Assembly (NCBI RefSeq): GCF_002933875.1
Contig: NZ_BFAV01000157.1
Span: forward strand, 124,001-188,000
Direction of reading: 5' to 3'
From: Desulfocucumis palustris
GTDB lineage: Bacteria; Bacillota; Desulfotomaculia; Desulfotomaculales; Desulfocucumaceae
DNA: 64,000 bases
Below, one piece after another: positions 15,303-23,886 of the stretch. Each line of letters begins with the position of its first letter. The first letter of the stretch is position 1. The position numbers were made by a program, and so were the translations under genes. The notes beneath the pieces were generated by a model. It made no database searches. It was not told the DNA's origin and worked only from the letters and a program-made list of their open reading frames with translations.

Positions 15303-16361
15303 TTGGAATTAATTAAAAAGAGAAATATATTTCAATTAATTTTTCAATCCCGGGACGGCCTCCGCGTAATTAAAGGCGGCGCATTGTTTGCGCTGCCGCC
15401 GCTGCTTTTCATCATCTCCTTTACCCTGGGCCGCTACCCGGTTTCTCCGGACCTGTTGCTCAATGTCCTGGCGGCCAAACTCCTGCCCTTGCAGCATACC
15501 TGGCCGGACACGGTGGATACGGTGGTCTTTCAGGTCCGGCTGCCGAGAATCATTGCCTCCATGCTGGTGGGAGCCGCTCTGGCCACGGCGGGCGCCGCCT
15601 ACCAGGGAATGTTTAAAAACCCGCTGGTATCGCCGGATATTCTAGGGGCTTCCGCCGGGGCCGGGTTTGGCGCCGCCATAGCCATCTTTAACTCCTTCAG
15701 CATAATCGGAATCCAGGCTTCCTCCTTTCTCTTCGGCCTTCTGGCCGTGCTTTTGGCCTATGCCGTCAGCAGCAGAATCAGGCACGACCCCATGCTGGCC
15801 CTGATTCTTTCCGGCATCCTGGTTGGAACGCTTTTTACCTCAGGCACTTCCCTGATTAAGTATATGGCCGACCCTTACGACAAGCTGCCGGCCATCACCT
15901 ACTGGCTGATGGGCAGTCTGGCCGCCGTCGCCCCCCGGGATGTCCTTTCGGTGATCATCCCGATGCTGGCCGGGGCCGTTCCCCTGTATCTCCTGCGCTG
16001 GCGCCTGAACGTGCTGTCCCTGGGAGAGGAAGAGGCCCGGGCACTGGGTATCAACACCGGCAGATTAAAGTTTCTGGTGATTGTTTGCTCCACCCTGATG
16101 ACCGCCGCCGCCGTCTCCATCTGCGGGGTAATCGGCTGGGTGGGACTGCTGGTTCCGCACCTGGCCCGGATGCTGGTGGGTCCAAACTACAAGGTTTTGT
16201 TGCCTGCCTCCATCCTGATCGGCAGTTCCTATTTACTGCTGGTGGATGACCTGGCAAGGATTATGGCCGTGGTGGAAATTCCCCTGGGCATATTGACCTC
16301 CCTGATTGGCGCTCCCTTTTTCTTATATCTGCTGCAGCGAAGCCGGAGGGGCTGGCTATGA
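15303..16361 (+). CDS. ABC transporter permease, FecCD/BtuC/MolB class
   Basis: 352 aa with about ten hydrophobic segments. Family signatures are QVRLPRIIASMLVGAALATAGAAYQGMFKNPLVSPDILGASAGAGFGA and CGVIGWVGLLVPHLARMLVGPNYKVLLPAS. The start is TTG 15303 with AGGTGA overlapping the preceding stop. This permease class imports ferric siderophores, cobalamin, or (MolB of Haemophilus) molybdate/tungstate. Because most of the surrounding genes concern Mo/W, I infer molybdate or tungstate, but an iron or corrinoid chelate cannot be excluded. The stop overlaps the ATPase start by 4 bases. Confidence 0.88.
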   Translation: MELIKKRNIFQLIFQSRDGLRVIKGGALFALPPLLFIISFTLGRYPVSPDLLLNVLAAKLLPLQHTWPDTVDTVVFQVRLPRIIASMLVGAALATAGAAYQGMFKNPLVSPDILGASAGAGFGAAIAIFNSFSIIGIQASSFLFGLLAVLLAYAVSSRIRHDPMLALILSGILVGTLFTSGTSLIKYMADPYDKLPAITYWLMGSLAAVAPRDVLSVIIPMLAGAVPLYLLRWRLNVLSLGEEEARALGINTGRLKFLVIVCSTLMTAAAVSICGVIGWVGLLVPHLARMLVGPNYKVLLPASILIGSSYLLLVDDLARIMAVVEIPLGILTSLIGAPFFLYLLQRSRRGWL

Positions 16362-17140
16362 GACTGGAGCTTAAAAACGTTACCTGCGGCTATGGCAGCA
16401 AGCCGGTGGTCCACCAGGTCTCCCTGCCCGTTGATTCAGGAGAGGTTTTATACCTGCTGGGACCGAACGGGTCGGGAAAGACAACACTTTTTAAAACCAT
16501 GCTGGGATTACTAAGATTACAGGGGGGAGAAATTCTCTGCGGCGGGGAGAATATCGGCAACTGGCCCCGCTCCAGAATAGCCAGGTTTATGGGATACATT
16601 CCCCAGGCCCATAATCCGCCCTTTCCCTATAAGGTGCTGGATATTGTTCTAATGGGCAGGACAGCTCACCTGGGGGCTTTCGCCTCGCCCTCCGAAAACG
16701 ATCAGAAGATAGCCCTGGAAGCCATTGAGGCCCTTAATATTTCCCATCTACAGAATAAAATCTACACGGAAATAAGCGGCGGTGAAAGGCAGCTGGTGCT
16801 TATTGCCAGGGCACTGGCCCAGCAGCCCCAGGTTTTAATCATGGATGAGCCAACCTCCAACCTGGACTTCGGCAACCAGCTGCTGGTTCTCAGGCACGTT
16901 CAAAAGCTGGCCCAAATGGGCCTGGCGGTGGTGATGTCCTCCCACTTCCCGGAACACGCCCTTTTAAGTGCCACAAAAGTGCTGCTGCTGCATAAGGGCA
17001 AAGTCTTTGGGGCCGGCAGGCCGGAGGAAATGATAACCGAGCAGAGCCTGAAAACACTTTTTGGGGTTGACGTTAAAATAATAACCACAACCATCCGAAA
17101 AGGCGGTGAAACAAGGGTTATTGTCCCCTTAGTACAGTAG
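16358..17140 (+). CDS. ABC transporter ATPase, FecE/BtuD/MolC class
   Basis: 260 aa. Walker A LLGPNGSGKTTLFKTM, Q-loop GYIPQAHNPPFPYKVLDIVLMGR, signature ISGGERQLVLIARALAQQP and Walker B VLIMDEPTSNLD are all typical of the siderophore/B12/MolC class. It overlaps the permease gene by ATGA, so the two are translated together and form the importer with the lipoprotein encoded next. Confidence 0.92.
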   Translation: MRLELKNVTCGYGSKPVVHQVSLPVDSGEVLYLLGPNGSGKTTLFKTMLGLLRLQGGEILCGGENIGNWPRSRIARFMGYIPQAHNPPFPYKVLDIVLMGRTAHLGAFASPSENDQKIALEAIEALNISHLQNKIYTEISGGERQLVLIARALAQQPQVLIMDEPTSNLDFGNQLLVLRHVQKLAQMGLAVVMSSHFPEHALLSATKVLLLHKGKVFGAGRPEEMITEQSLKTLFGVDVKIITTTIRKGGETRVIVPLVQ

Positions 17141-17320
17141 ACCGCCGGTAAATTATCAATATTCATACCGGACCAATGGACTGTCCGGCCCCGGAAAATG
17201 CAAGCGCATAAATGTGCAGGGCGGATAAGGAGCCGGTCATCAAAACCCGTGCCGGTACCCTCCGGCGGCATTGGGCTGAGTTCCCAGGGCCAAAAACAAG
17301 ATAGCAATGGAGAGAAGAAT

Positions 17321-18394
17321 ATGAATAGATACATTAAATACTATCTGGCTGCAGCCGTCATAATGGCATGCCTTCTTATTCAGGCCGGCTGCGGCACCCA
17401 GACGGCAGTCAAAACCGCCCCGGCAGAAAAGACTGTTGTGGACATGTCCGGTAAAACAGTTAAAGTTCCGGCGGAGGTTAATAAAATCGTCGTCACCTGT
17501 TACGGGGGCGCCACCAATGAAATCGTTGTCCTCGGCGCGGCCGACAAGATTGTAGGCCAGCCTTCACAGGAAAACTTCCCGCATTTACTTAAATTTGAGC
17601 CGCAGTTCAAAAACATACCGGATGCCGGTTCCTTTGACAATATCAGCGTGGAAGAGATTATCAGGCTTAAACCGGATGTTGTAATTGCCAGCGTCACTTC
17701 CCCCAAGGGCAACAAAAAGCTGGAGGATGCCGGGATACCTGTTGTAACGGTGCTAACGGGCCGGGCCACCATTGACGGCTTAAAAAAAGAATTTAAGATG
17801 ATGGGAGAAGTATTAAACAAGGAAAATGAAGCAAATACCCTGATCGGTTTTTGGGACAGCCGGCTGAAAATGCTTAAGGATGAGGCCGCCGGACTGACGG
17901 CGGACAAACAGAAAAAAGTCTATTATATGCTGGGCATCCCGCTGAGAACCGACGGCTCTGCCTGGGGACAGGATTTTATTACAACAGCAGGGGGAATCAA
18001 CGTTGCCCGGGGAGTGGACAATGCCAACCAGGTTTCAGCCGAACAGGTCCTGCAATGGAATCCTGACGTTATTATCATGAGCAGCAATATAGGACCCACC
18101 AAAAACCACTTTATCATGGCCGACGAACTGAAAAACAACGCGCAAATGACCAATATAAACGCAGTGAAAAATAATCAGCTGTACCAATGCCCCATCGGCG
18201 CCTTTTGGTGGGACCGGCCTTCCCCGGAATCCATCCTCGGGATTATGTGGCTGGCCCGGACGCTTTATCCGGATACCTTTGCAAATATCAACCTGGCCCG
18301 GGAAACCGGGGAATTTTTTAAAACCTTTTATCATTATTCATTAACCGACCAGGAATTCAAAGCATTTTTCAACCCGCAATCGGCCGGGGAATAA
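17321..18394 (+). CDS. ABC transporter substrate-binding lipoprotein (PF01497 class)
   Basis: 357 aa from ATG 17321 (GGAGAGA upstream). The signal peptide ends in a lipobox (LLIQAGC). The fold is the rigid-helix, two-lobe type: VDMSGKTVKVPAEVNKIVVT, VEEIIRLKPDVVIAS, and a C-lobe with WGQDFITTAGGINVARG, LQWNPDVIIMSS and GIMWLARTLYPD. It is homologous to the protein at 19006-20124 and to the C-terminal part of the radical SAM protein at 20165-21964. The ligand is inferred to be a metal oxyanion or chelate. Confidence 0.88.
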   Translation: MNRYIKYYLAAAVIMACLLIQAGCGTQTAVKTAPAEKTVVDMSGKTVKVPAEVNKIVVTCYGGATNEIVVLGAADKIVGQPSQENFPHLLKFEPQFKNIPDAGSFDNISVEEIIRLKPDVVIASVTSPKGNKKLEDAGIPVVTVLTGRATIDGLKKEFKMMGEVLNKENEANTLIGFWDSRLKMLKDEAAGLTADKQKKVYYMLGIPLRTDGSAWGQDFITTAGGINVARGVDNANQVSAEQVLQWNPDVIIMSSNIGPTKNHFIMADELKNNAQMTNINAVKNNQLYQCPIGAFWWDRPSPESILGIMWLARTLYPDTFANINLARETGEFFKTFYHYSLTDQEFKAFFNPQSAGE

Positions 18395-18502
18395 CCTTTA
18401 AATAACACAGCAAGGCAAAGGATTGCGCCGGCGGCCCGGCGTCAGGGGAACATTCTCATGGCCGGGTAAGGCTTTTAAGTTTACGGAAAAGGAGAATAAT
18501 CT

Positions 18503-18888
18503 GTGGGCTCATTAGACTTTAGTCCCGGCGCCATCCTCCGGGAAACCCACGGACATATCCAGGCTGCTTTAGGGGAGGAGTTAGACGAAATCTCCCTGGA
18601 ACGGATAGTTTTGGGTTTATTTTTCACAGGGGTAAAACTCAGCAATAGCTTCGGCGGCATTTGCTTTACACCGGTCAAGACCATTCCCGAGGCGGTCTGC
18701 TGTCCCAGTTCCGCCAGAGCCATGCAAGCCTGCTGCCGGATGCTTTCTTTCAACGGGGAGCTGATATTATAGGCGGAATTTCCGTGAACAGCCCCGACCG
18801 GTTGCTGGATCTTCTGGCGGAAGGCGGCTCAGGTTATCACTTCTTTGGCAAATCAGCCAGCCGGACTGTTATTACAAGGCGGGATTAA
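18503..18888 (+). pseudogene. Internally deleted DUF4213/DUF364 gene
   Basis: GTG 18503 (AAGGAG upstream) opens a frame with a clear DUF4213 N-terminus (SLERIVLGLFFTGVKLSNS, then CFTPVKTIPEAVCCPSSARAM). It stops at 18770-18772 after 89 codons. From about 18750 another frame encodes a DUF364 C-terminus (FQRGADIIGGISVNSPDRL, then LDLLAEGGSGYHFFGKSA) ending at 18888. This aligns with FQYGVNVLAGTVVVDPE of the intact paralogue at 14541-15296. The middle of roughly 150 codons is missing and the junction changes frame. It is a deletion relic within an otherwise intact operon, though the 89-residue N-terminal piece could still be made. Confidence 0.75.
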
Positions 18889-19005
18889 AGCAATAACATC
18901 AAAAGAACAAGGGATAATGCCCAGTATCCCATCCCGGGTTAAAGGAGCCGGCGGGATAATAAAAACAAGAAACCGCCAACCGAAAATTGGAATGGAGAGA
19001 TTAAA

Positions 19006-20124
19006 GTGATTAAACGATTGAATTCAACCTCCCTGGCAGGCCTTTTTTTGGTGATTGTTATTGTTTTCGTTACCGGGCTTGCAGGCTGCGCCAATAAACA
19101 GGGAGAAACCCCGGCGGACAATTCCCCGGACAAAACCCGCGCCTTTGTTGACGACGCGGGGAGGACCAGCACCATTCCCGGGGAGATTAATAAAGTATTT
19201 TCAACCAGCCCGGTTGGGACCATTATGGTATACACCCTGGACCCCGATAAACTCATCGGGTGGAATTACGATCTAAAACCCGGGGATGCCAATTTTATTC
19301 TGCCCCAGTACAGGTCCTTACCGAATCTGGGCGGCTGGTACGCCAAAAGCACCTGCAACGTGGAAGAGATTTTGAAAATTCACCCGGATTTGATTCTTTC
19401 CATGGGAGCCGTGGATCAGACATCCGCCTCCCAGGCCGACAAAATTCAAAACCAGACAGGCATTCCCGTGGTTACCATCAAGACGGATCTGGACAAAATG
19501 GACAAGGCCTATGAAATACTGGGGGAACTGCTGGATGAAAAATCCCGGGCGGCGGAGCTGGCCGCCTACTGCCGGCAAACGGTGAGCGAGGCTGCTGGAA
19601 AAGCCGCGCAAATTCCGGCGGACAAAAGGGTAAGAGTGTATTACGCCGAAGGCCCGAAGGGCCTGCAGACCGATCCCTCGGGCTCGCCGCATACCCAGGT
19701 GCTGGATCTGGTGGGCGGCATTAACGTTGCCGATATCCCCCCGCAACGCGGAGTCGGGGGAATGGGGATGTCCGACGTATCCATGGAGCAGGTGCTGTCC
19801 TGGAATCCCGATGTAATTCTCACCAGGCCCGAAGAACAGGGGGGCGCTTACAACGCCATCCTTTCCGACCCGAAATGGCGGGAACTGAAAGCCGTAAAAA
19901 ATAACCGGATATATTTAATCAACGATTACCCCTTTTGCTGGTTTGACCGGCCTCCTTCCTCAAACCGGATTATCGGAATAAAATGGCTGGGCAAAATGCT
20001 CTACCCGGATGTTTATCAATATGACCTGGCGGCGGAAGTTAAAAAATTCTATTCAATGTTTTACCATTACGACCTTTCCGACCAGGAGGCGGATAAATTA
20101 CTGACCCCCCCGGGCGGCAAATAG
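19006..20124 (+). CDS. Second substrate-binding lipoprotein of the Mo/W-type importer
   Basis: 372 aa from GTG 19006 (GGAGAGA upstream). The signal peptide ends in LAGC. It is a paralogue of the protein at 17321-18394: FVDDAGRTSTIPGEINKVF, NVEEILKIHPDLILSMG, SMEQVLSWNPDVILTR, and FDRPPSSNRIIGIKWLGKMLYPDVYQ. It has no permease or ATPase of its own nearby and probably shares the importer encoded at 15303-17140, broadening substrate range or affinity (inference). Confidence 0.86.
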   Translation: MIKRLNSTSLAGLFLVIVIVFVTGLAGCANKQGETPADNSPDKTRAFVDDAGRTSTIPGEINKVFSTSPVGTIMVYTLDPDKLIGWNYDLKPGDANFILPQYRSLPNLGGWYAKSTCNVEEILKIHPDLILSMGAVDQTSASQADKIQNQTGIPVVTIKTDLDKMDKAYEILGELLDEKSRAAELAAYCRQTVSEAAGKAAQIPADKRVRVYYAEGPKGLQTDPSGSPHTQVLDLVGGINVADIPPQRGVGGMGMSDVSMEQVLSWNPDVILTRPEEQGGAYNAILSDPKWRELKAVKNNRIYLINDYPFCWFDRPPSSNRIIGIKWLGKMLYPDVYQYDLAAEVKKFYSMFYHYDLSDQEADKLLTPPGGK

Positions 20125-20164
20125 AAGCTTTTACGCAAGACCACCCCTGAAAGGAGATCCGGTT

Positions 20165-21964
20165 ATGATTTGTAATATTTGTGAGCGGGGCTGCGTAGTT
20201 CAGGAGGGCTCCAGCGGGGCCTGCGGCATGTACCGCAACACAGGCGGCACCATGCTGGAGCTTTTCCCGGATCACTATATCGCGGTCTGCCCAATCTCGG
20301 TGGAAACCATGCCGGTGTTGCACTTTCACCCGGCCGGCAAACTTTTGCAAATCAGCACCCTGGGCTGCAACCTTGACTGTCCGGGCTGCGTTTCCAATTT
20401 GATTGTTAAAGGAATTCATCCCGGGTTTAAAGCCGTCCGCCGGTTGGCGCCGGAAACCATTATAGAGGAGGCGGTCAAACAAAATTGCCGGGGAGTTGCC
20501 TTTTTAATGAATGACCCCCTTGCCTCGCTGCCTACCTTCATTAGAGTGGCGGCACTGGCCAGAGAACGCGGATTGCTGGTGGGCTGCTCCACCAACTGCT
20601 ATTTTACCGAGGTATCCTTAAGCCAATTAATGCCCTTCCTGAATTTCATCAATGTGGGATTTAAAGGTTTCTCCAGCCGGGCTTATACCCTGTGCGGGGG
20701 AAAGAGCGTGGAACCGGTATTGCGCAACGTGGAGATTCTTGCTAACAATGGCGTCCATGTGGAGGCCTCCTGCGTGCACAAGACAGGCAACGAACCGGAG
20801 ATTTTAAAACTGGCCGGACGGCTGGCGGCTATTAATCCGGATATCCCCCTGCAGATTATGCGGTTTATACCGCTGGAAAATACGGATATATCCACCGAGC
20901 CCTCCATTAAAGAATCCGAAATTCTTTGCAGCCAGCTGGAAAAGATGCTGAAATACGTGTATCTGTTCAATAGCCCGGGCACACATTTATTAAACACCCG
21001 CTGCCCGGAATGCGGTCTGGTGCTTTACAGGCGGGAATTTTACGGGCCCATGGGCGCGAAATTACGGAATAGCCCCGGTTCCGCCCCGGGGCGCCATTGC
21101 CCCCGCTGCGGAACCGGGACTGCCATCCGGGGGGAAATATCCGCCAAAGCCTACAAGGAAGAAATGTTTGAGGGAGGCTATCCCTTTACCCGGGCGCTGG
21201 AAATGATAGAAGCGGTATTAATATCCATCGGGGTAAACACCGAAAGGGATTTTGTAGATGTTCTGGATCACGTGCTGGGCAATTACAGCCTGAACCGGCT
21301 GCATAAAGGCATTCAAAGCCCCGAAGCCTATCTGGAGATTATCGGCACCTTTGGAGAGCTGACCGGGCGCCAGAAGAGCGCCCTGGAACTGGTGGATTAT
21401 ATCGGTGCAAAGCTGCGGCTGATAAAAGAAGGTCTTAAAAAAACAGAACTCCGCCCCCGGACTTATTATGTAATGGGAAAGCCCCTGTTTTGCCTGAACG
21501 GTGACCGGATGGAAAATAATCTGGTGGAATTGGCAGGCGGAGCCAGTGTCAACAAGCAGCTGGAAAGAAGCGGAAGGCCCGGTTTCGAGATTACCCCGGA
21601 AATATTGAACAGGTTAAATCCGGAGTTCATCTTTATCTCTTCTTTCTTCAGCAACCGGGTGGAGGACTTTTCCGTGGACTGCGTCTTTACCGGCATAGAT
21701 GTGGAGGCGGTTCGCAAGGGCAGAATACACACGCATCCCGTTCCCGTGTCGGATTTCGGCAGTCCCCGCTGGATTCTGGGATTAATGCACATTGCCAACG
21801 TGCTGCATCCGGAAATTTTTCAATTTGACGTGCCGGCGGAAACCAAAGAATTCTACCAAAGATTTTACGGTATTGAATATGTGCCGGAAAAAACCAACAA
21901 ATCCTTCGGAAAGCCCCTTTCAACCTGGAGACCTTTAAGCCGGCCAGGCCCCCCGCAAGGTTGA
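20165..21964 (+). CDS. Radical SAM protein fused to a substrate-binding-protein lobe
   Basis: 599 aa from ATG 20165 (AAAGGAG upstream). The N-terminus has Cys3, Cys6, Cys10 and Cys20 (CNICERGC ... GACG), as in AmmeMemoRadiSam/PflA-like proteins, then the radical SAM cluster motif C68-x3-C72-x2-C75 (TLGCNLDCPGC). A Zn-ribbon-like pair (CPECG, CPRCG) lies at about 280-315 and a helical linker follows. From about 430 to the end it is plainly homologous to the C-lobe of the two lipoproteins just upstream (TYYVMGKPLFCLNGDRMENNL, LVELAGGASVNKQLE, LNRLNPEFIFISS, RWILGLMHIANVLHPEIFQF). There is no signal peptide, so the lobe is cytoplasmic. The reaction is unknown. Its place in the operon suggests chemistry on, or sensing of, the imported metal species or its ligand. 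Confidence 0.87.
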   Translation: MICNICERGCVVQEGSSGACGMYRNTGGTMLELFPDHYIAVCPISVETMPVLHFHPAGKLLQISTLGCNLDCPGCVSNLIVKGIHPGFKAVRRLAPETIIEEAVKQNCRGVAFLMNDPLASLPTFIRVAALARERGLLVGCSTNCYFTEVSLSQLMPFLNFINVGFKGFSSRAYTLCGGKSVEPVLRNVEILANNGVHVEASCVHKTGNEPEILKLAGRLAAINPDIPLQIMRFIPLENTDISTEPSIKESEILCSQLEKMLKYVYLFNSPGTHLLNTRCPECGLVLYRREFYGPMGAKLRNSPGSAPGRHCPRCGTGTAIRGEISAKAYKEEMFEGGYPFTRALEMIEAVLISIGVNTERDFVDVLDHVLGNYSLNRLHKGIQSPEAYLEIIGTFGELTGRQKSALELVDYIGAKLRLIKEGLKKTELRPRTYYVMGKPLFCLNGDRMENNLVELAGGASVNKQLERSGRPGFEITPEILNRLNPEFIFISSFFSNRVEDFSVDCVFTGIDVEAVRKGRIHTHPVPVSDFGSPRWILGLMHIANVLHPEIFQFDVPAETKEFYQRFYGIEYVPEKTNKSFGKPLSTWRPLSRPGPPQG

Positions 21965-22008
21965 AAATTTCAAGCGCCACAAGGCAGATGGCAGGAAAGG
22001 AGCAAACA

Positions 22009-22809
22009 ATGCTGTTTCAAGACATAGTCATTAAGCCGGTGGGGGTTGTTCAGGCCCCCTATGCGGATCCCACCCAGGCGCCCATACTGGGATACCGCGC
22101 CACGGTGGAGGTTTTTCCCGATTATGCGAATGCCCTGCTGCGGATAGAAGAACATTCGCATTTCTGGATACTGACCTGGTTTCATCAGGCAAGGCGGAAC
22201 GTCCTGGTCACAGTGCCCGGCCGCATTAATCCCAATCTGCCCGAATACGGAGTATTTGGCCTGCGCTCCCCGGTCCGCCCCAATCCGGTGGGTCTCAGCC
22301 TGGTGCAATTGGAGAGCGTGGAAGGAAACAAATTGCATGTAACCGGACTGGATGCCATTGACGGAACTCCGGTTATTGATATCAAGCCGTATTTTGAAAA
22401 CGACATTATATTTTCCCCCCGCACGCCCCACATGAGGCCCCTCCGGCGCGAGGTGCTAAAGGGTATATTATTAAAACGGGCTATCGCCCACCATCAGGAG
22501 GAATGTCCGGATCTCCTGCTGGCGGTGCGCATGACCATGCTGGCCGAAGAGAGCCTTGGACACATCAATTCGCCGGATCTCCAGGTGGCGGTAACCGGCT
22601 CCGCGTGTCTGGCCGATACCCTGCAGGGGCTGACCAGGGCCAGGCTGGCCAACCCGCCGCGGTTCAGACATCAATTGGCTGATTCCCCGGGCCGCAGCGA
22701 CTGGAGCCTGGGCAGCAAAACATTAAGCATTTCAGCCCGGCGCCGGATCAGCCCGGTGGATTTCTGGAACACGCCGGACAGCGATATTTTTACGGATTGC
22801 ATTGAATAA
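22009..22809 (+). CDS. TsaA/TrmO-like domain fused to FmdE-like domain
   Basis: 266 aa from ATG 22009 (AAAGGAG upstream). Residues about 1-150 are a TsaA/TrmO fold (KPVGVVQAPYADPTQAPI, HSHFWILTWFH, VFGLRSPVRPNPVGLSLVQL, GLDAIDGTPVIDIKPY). TrmO methylates t6A37 of tRNA. Residues about 155-245 resemble the FmdE/FwdE domain (HHQEECPDLLLAVRMTMLAEESLG, GSACLADTLQGLTRARL), a Cys-containing domain linked to molybdenum/tungsten formylmethanofuran dehydrogenase and to other Mo/W loci. The FmdE motif HGHxCPG is degenerate here (HQEECPD). It is the last gene of the operon, before a strong terminator. A metal- or pterin-related role is more likely than tRNA modification (inference). Confidence 0.75.
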   Translation: MLFQDIVIKPVGVVQAPYADPTQAPILGYRATVEVFPDYANALLRIEEHSHFWILTWFHQARRNVLVTVPGRINPNLPEYGVFGLRSPVRPNPVGLSLVQLESVEGNKLHVTGLDAIDGTPVIDIKPYFENDIIFSPRTPHMRPLRREVLKGILLKRAIAHHQEECPDLLLAVRMTMLAEESLGHINSPDLQVAVTGSACLADTLQGLTRARLANPPRFRHQLADSPGRSDWSLGSKTLSISARRRISPVDFWNTPDSDIFTDCIE

Positions 22810-22826
22810 AACAGGCTTAAAATTTC

Positions 22827-22872
22827 AAAGCCTTCCCCAACCCGGCGGGTTTAAGGGAAGGCTTTGTTTTTA
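22827..22872. terminator. Terminator between convergent operons
   Basis: AAAGCCTTCCC pairs with GGGAAGGCTTT (inner CCCG/CGGG also pairs) and is followed by GTTTTTACTTTT. It ends the rightward uptake operon and is A-rich on the other side, so it may serve the leftward regulator gene too. Confidence 0.85.
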
Positions 22873-22887
22873 CTTTTAAGGCAAAAA

Positions 22888-23886
22888 TTAACCTTCAGAC
22901 ACTATCCTGCCTGTCTCCGTCAAATCATAATCCCCCAATCCCCGGAGCTCGGCTTTAAATTCCTCGGACTGCAATATATCAATGACCGCCCTGAATTCAG
23001 GCCTGTCCAGGTCTTCCCGCTTTATCACCAGCTCATAGCGTTCCTTCTGCAGGGGAATAAATTCTATGCCCCTGACCTGCAGAGACGCCTTTTCACTGCC
23101 CAGCCCCACGTCGGCCTCCCCCCTGGCCACGGTGCTGGCAACACCCAGGTGGGAATATTCCTCAACCCCATAGCCCTTTATCGCTCTCCGGTCCATCCCC
23201 TGCAAACGCAGGTGTTCATCCAGCAGCACCCGGGTGCCGCAGCCTTTTTCCCTGTTTATAAAACGCACGCCGGGCCGGACCAGATCCCGCCACTCCTTTA
23301 TTTTCTTGGGATTGCCGGCAGCCACGTAAAACCCTTGCATACGGCAGGCCAGATGGATAATTACCGTGGGTATTCCGGGCAGCATGTGGCGCACGTAGGG
23401 CAGGTTGTATTTGTCCGAATCCCCGTCCCATAAATGAATTGCCGACATCTGGGCCTTGCCCTGGTAAAGGGCCTGCAGCCCGGCAAAACTTCCCACGTGG
23501 TGACGGAAGGCGTGTGTTCCGTCGGGATGCCGCTCAAGATGACGGGTAAGGATATCCAGCAAAACATCCTGGCCGCATATGATCAATTTAGCAGGCTGAC
23601 CGGCGGCGTTTTTTACCGCTGAATTCCTTTCCGCCACCTTGCAAAGGCCGTACTCGTCAGAGGCGGCCTCAACCTTTTTGCCCCTTCTTTTATAAGACTC
23701 CACGTCCTCCAAATCTATTCGGATTTTTCTGCCCACCCGGTAAGCGGGAAGCTCCCCCCGCTTAATCAGCTCGTAAACGGTATTTTTGGCTATTTTTAAA
23801 ATACCGGCCACTTCCTCCGGTGTCAAAGACAATTCACCCATCTTATCCGCCCCCAAACCATACCCGGTTATTTTTTTTAACATCAT
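22888..23886 (-). CDS. Excisionase-type HTH regulator with PBP-like (molybdate-type) domain
   Basis: 332 aa. Residues about 20-70 form a MerR/excisionase-like helix-turn-helix (LTPEEVAGILKIAKNTVYELIKRGELPAYRVGRKIRIDLEDV). From about 100 on there is a ModA/PBP-like domain of the PF12727 type (LIICGQDVLLDILTRHL, MQGFYVAAGNPKKIKEW, RFINREKGCGTRVLLDEHL, DVGLGSEKASL). Such one-component regulators are thought to sense molybdate or tungstate and to control mod or Mo-enzyme genes. ATG 23886 overlaps the stop of the upstream MocA-like gene (ATGATG/TGA), so the two are co-translated. It is the best candidate for binding the palindromes near 13.8, 14.1 and 24.6 kb. Confidence 0.85.
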   Translation of the reverse strand: MMLKKITGYGLGADKMGELSLTPEEVAGILKIAKNTVYELIKRGELPAYRVGRKIRIDLEDVESYKRRGKKVEAASDEYGLCKVAERNSAVKNAAGQPAKLIICGQDVLLDILTRHLERHPDGTHAFRHHVGSFAGLQALYQGKAQMSAIHLWDGDSDKYNLPYVRHMLPGIPTVIIHLACRMQGFYVAAGNPKKIKEWRDLVRPGVRFINREKGCGTRVLLDEHLRLQGMDRRAIKGYGVEEYSHLGVASTVARGEADVGLGSEKASLQVRGIEFIPLQKERYELVIKREDLDRPEFRAVIDILQSEEFKAELRGLGDYDLTETGRIVSEG

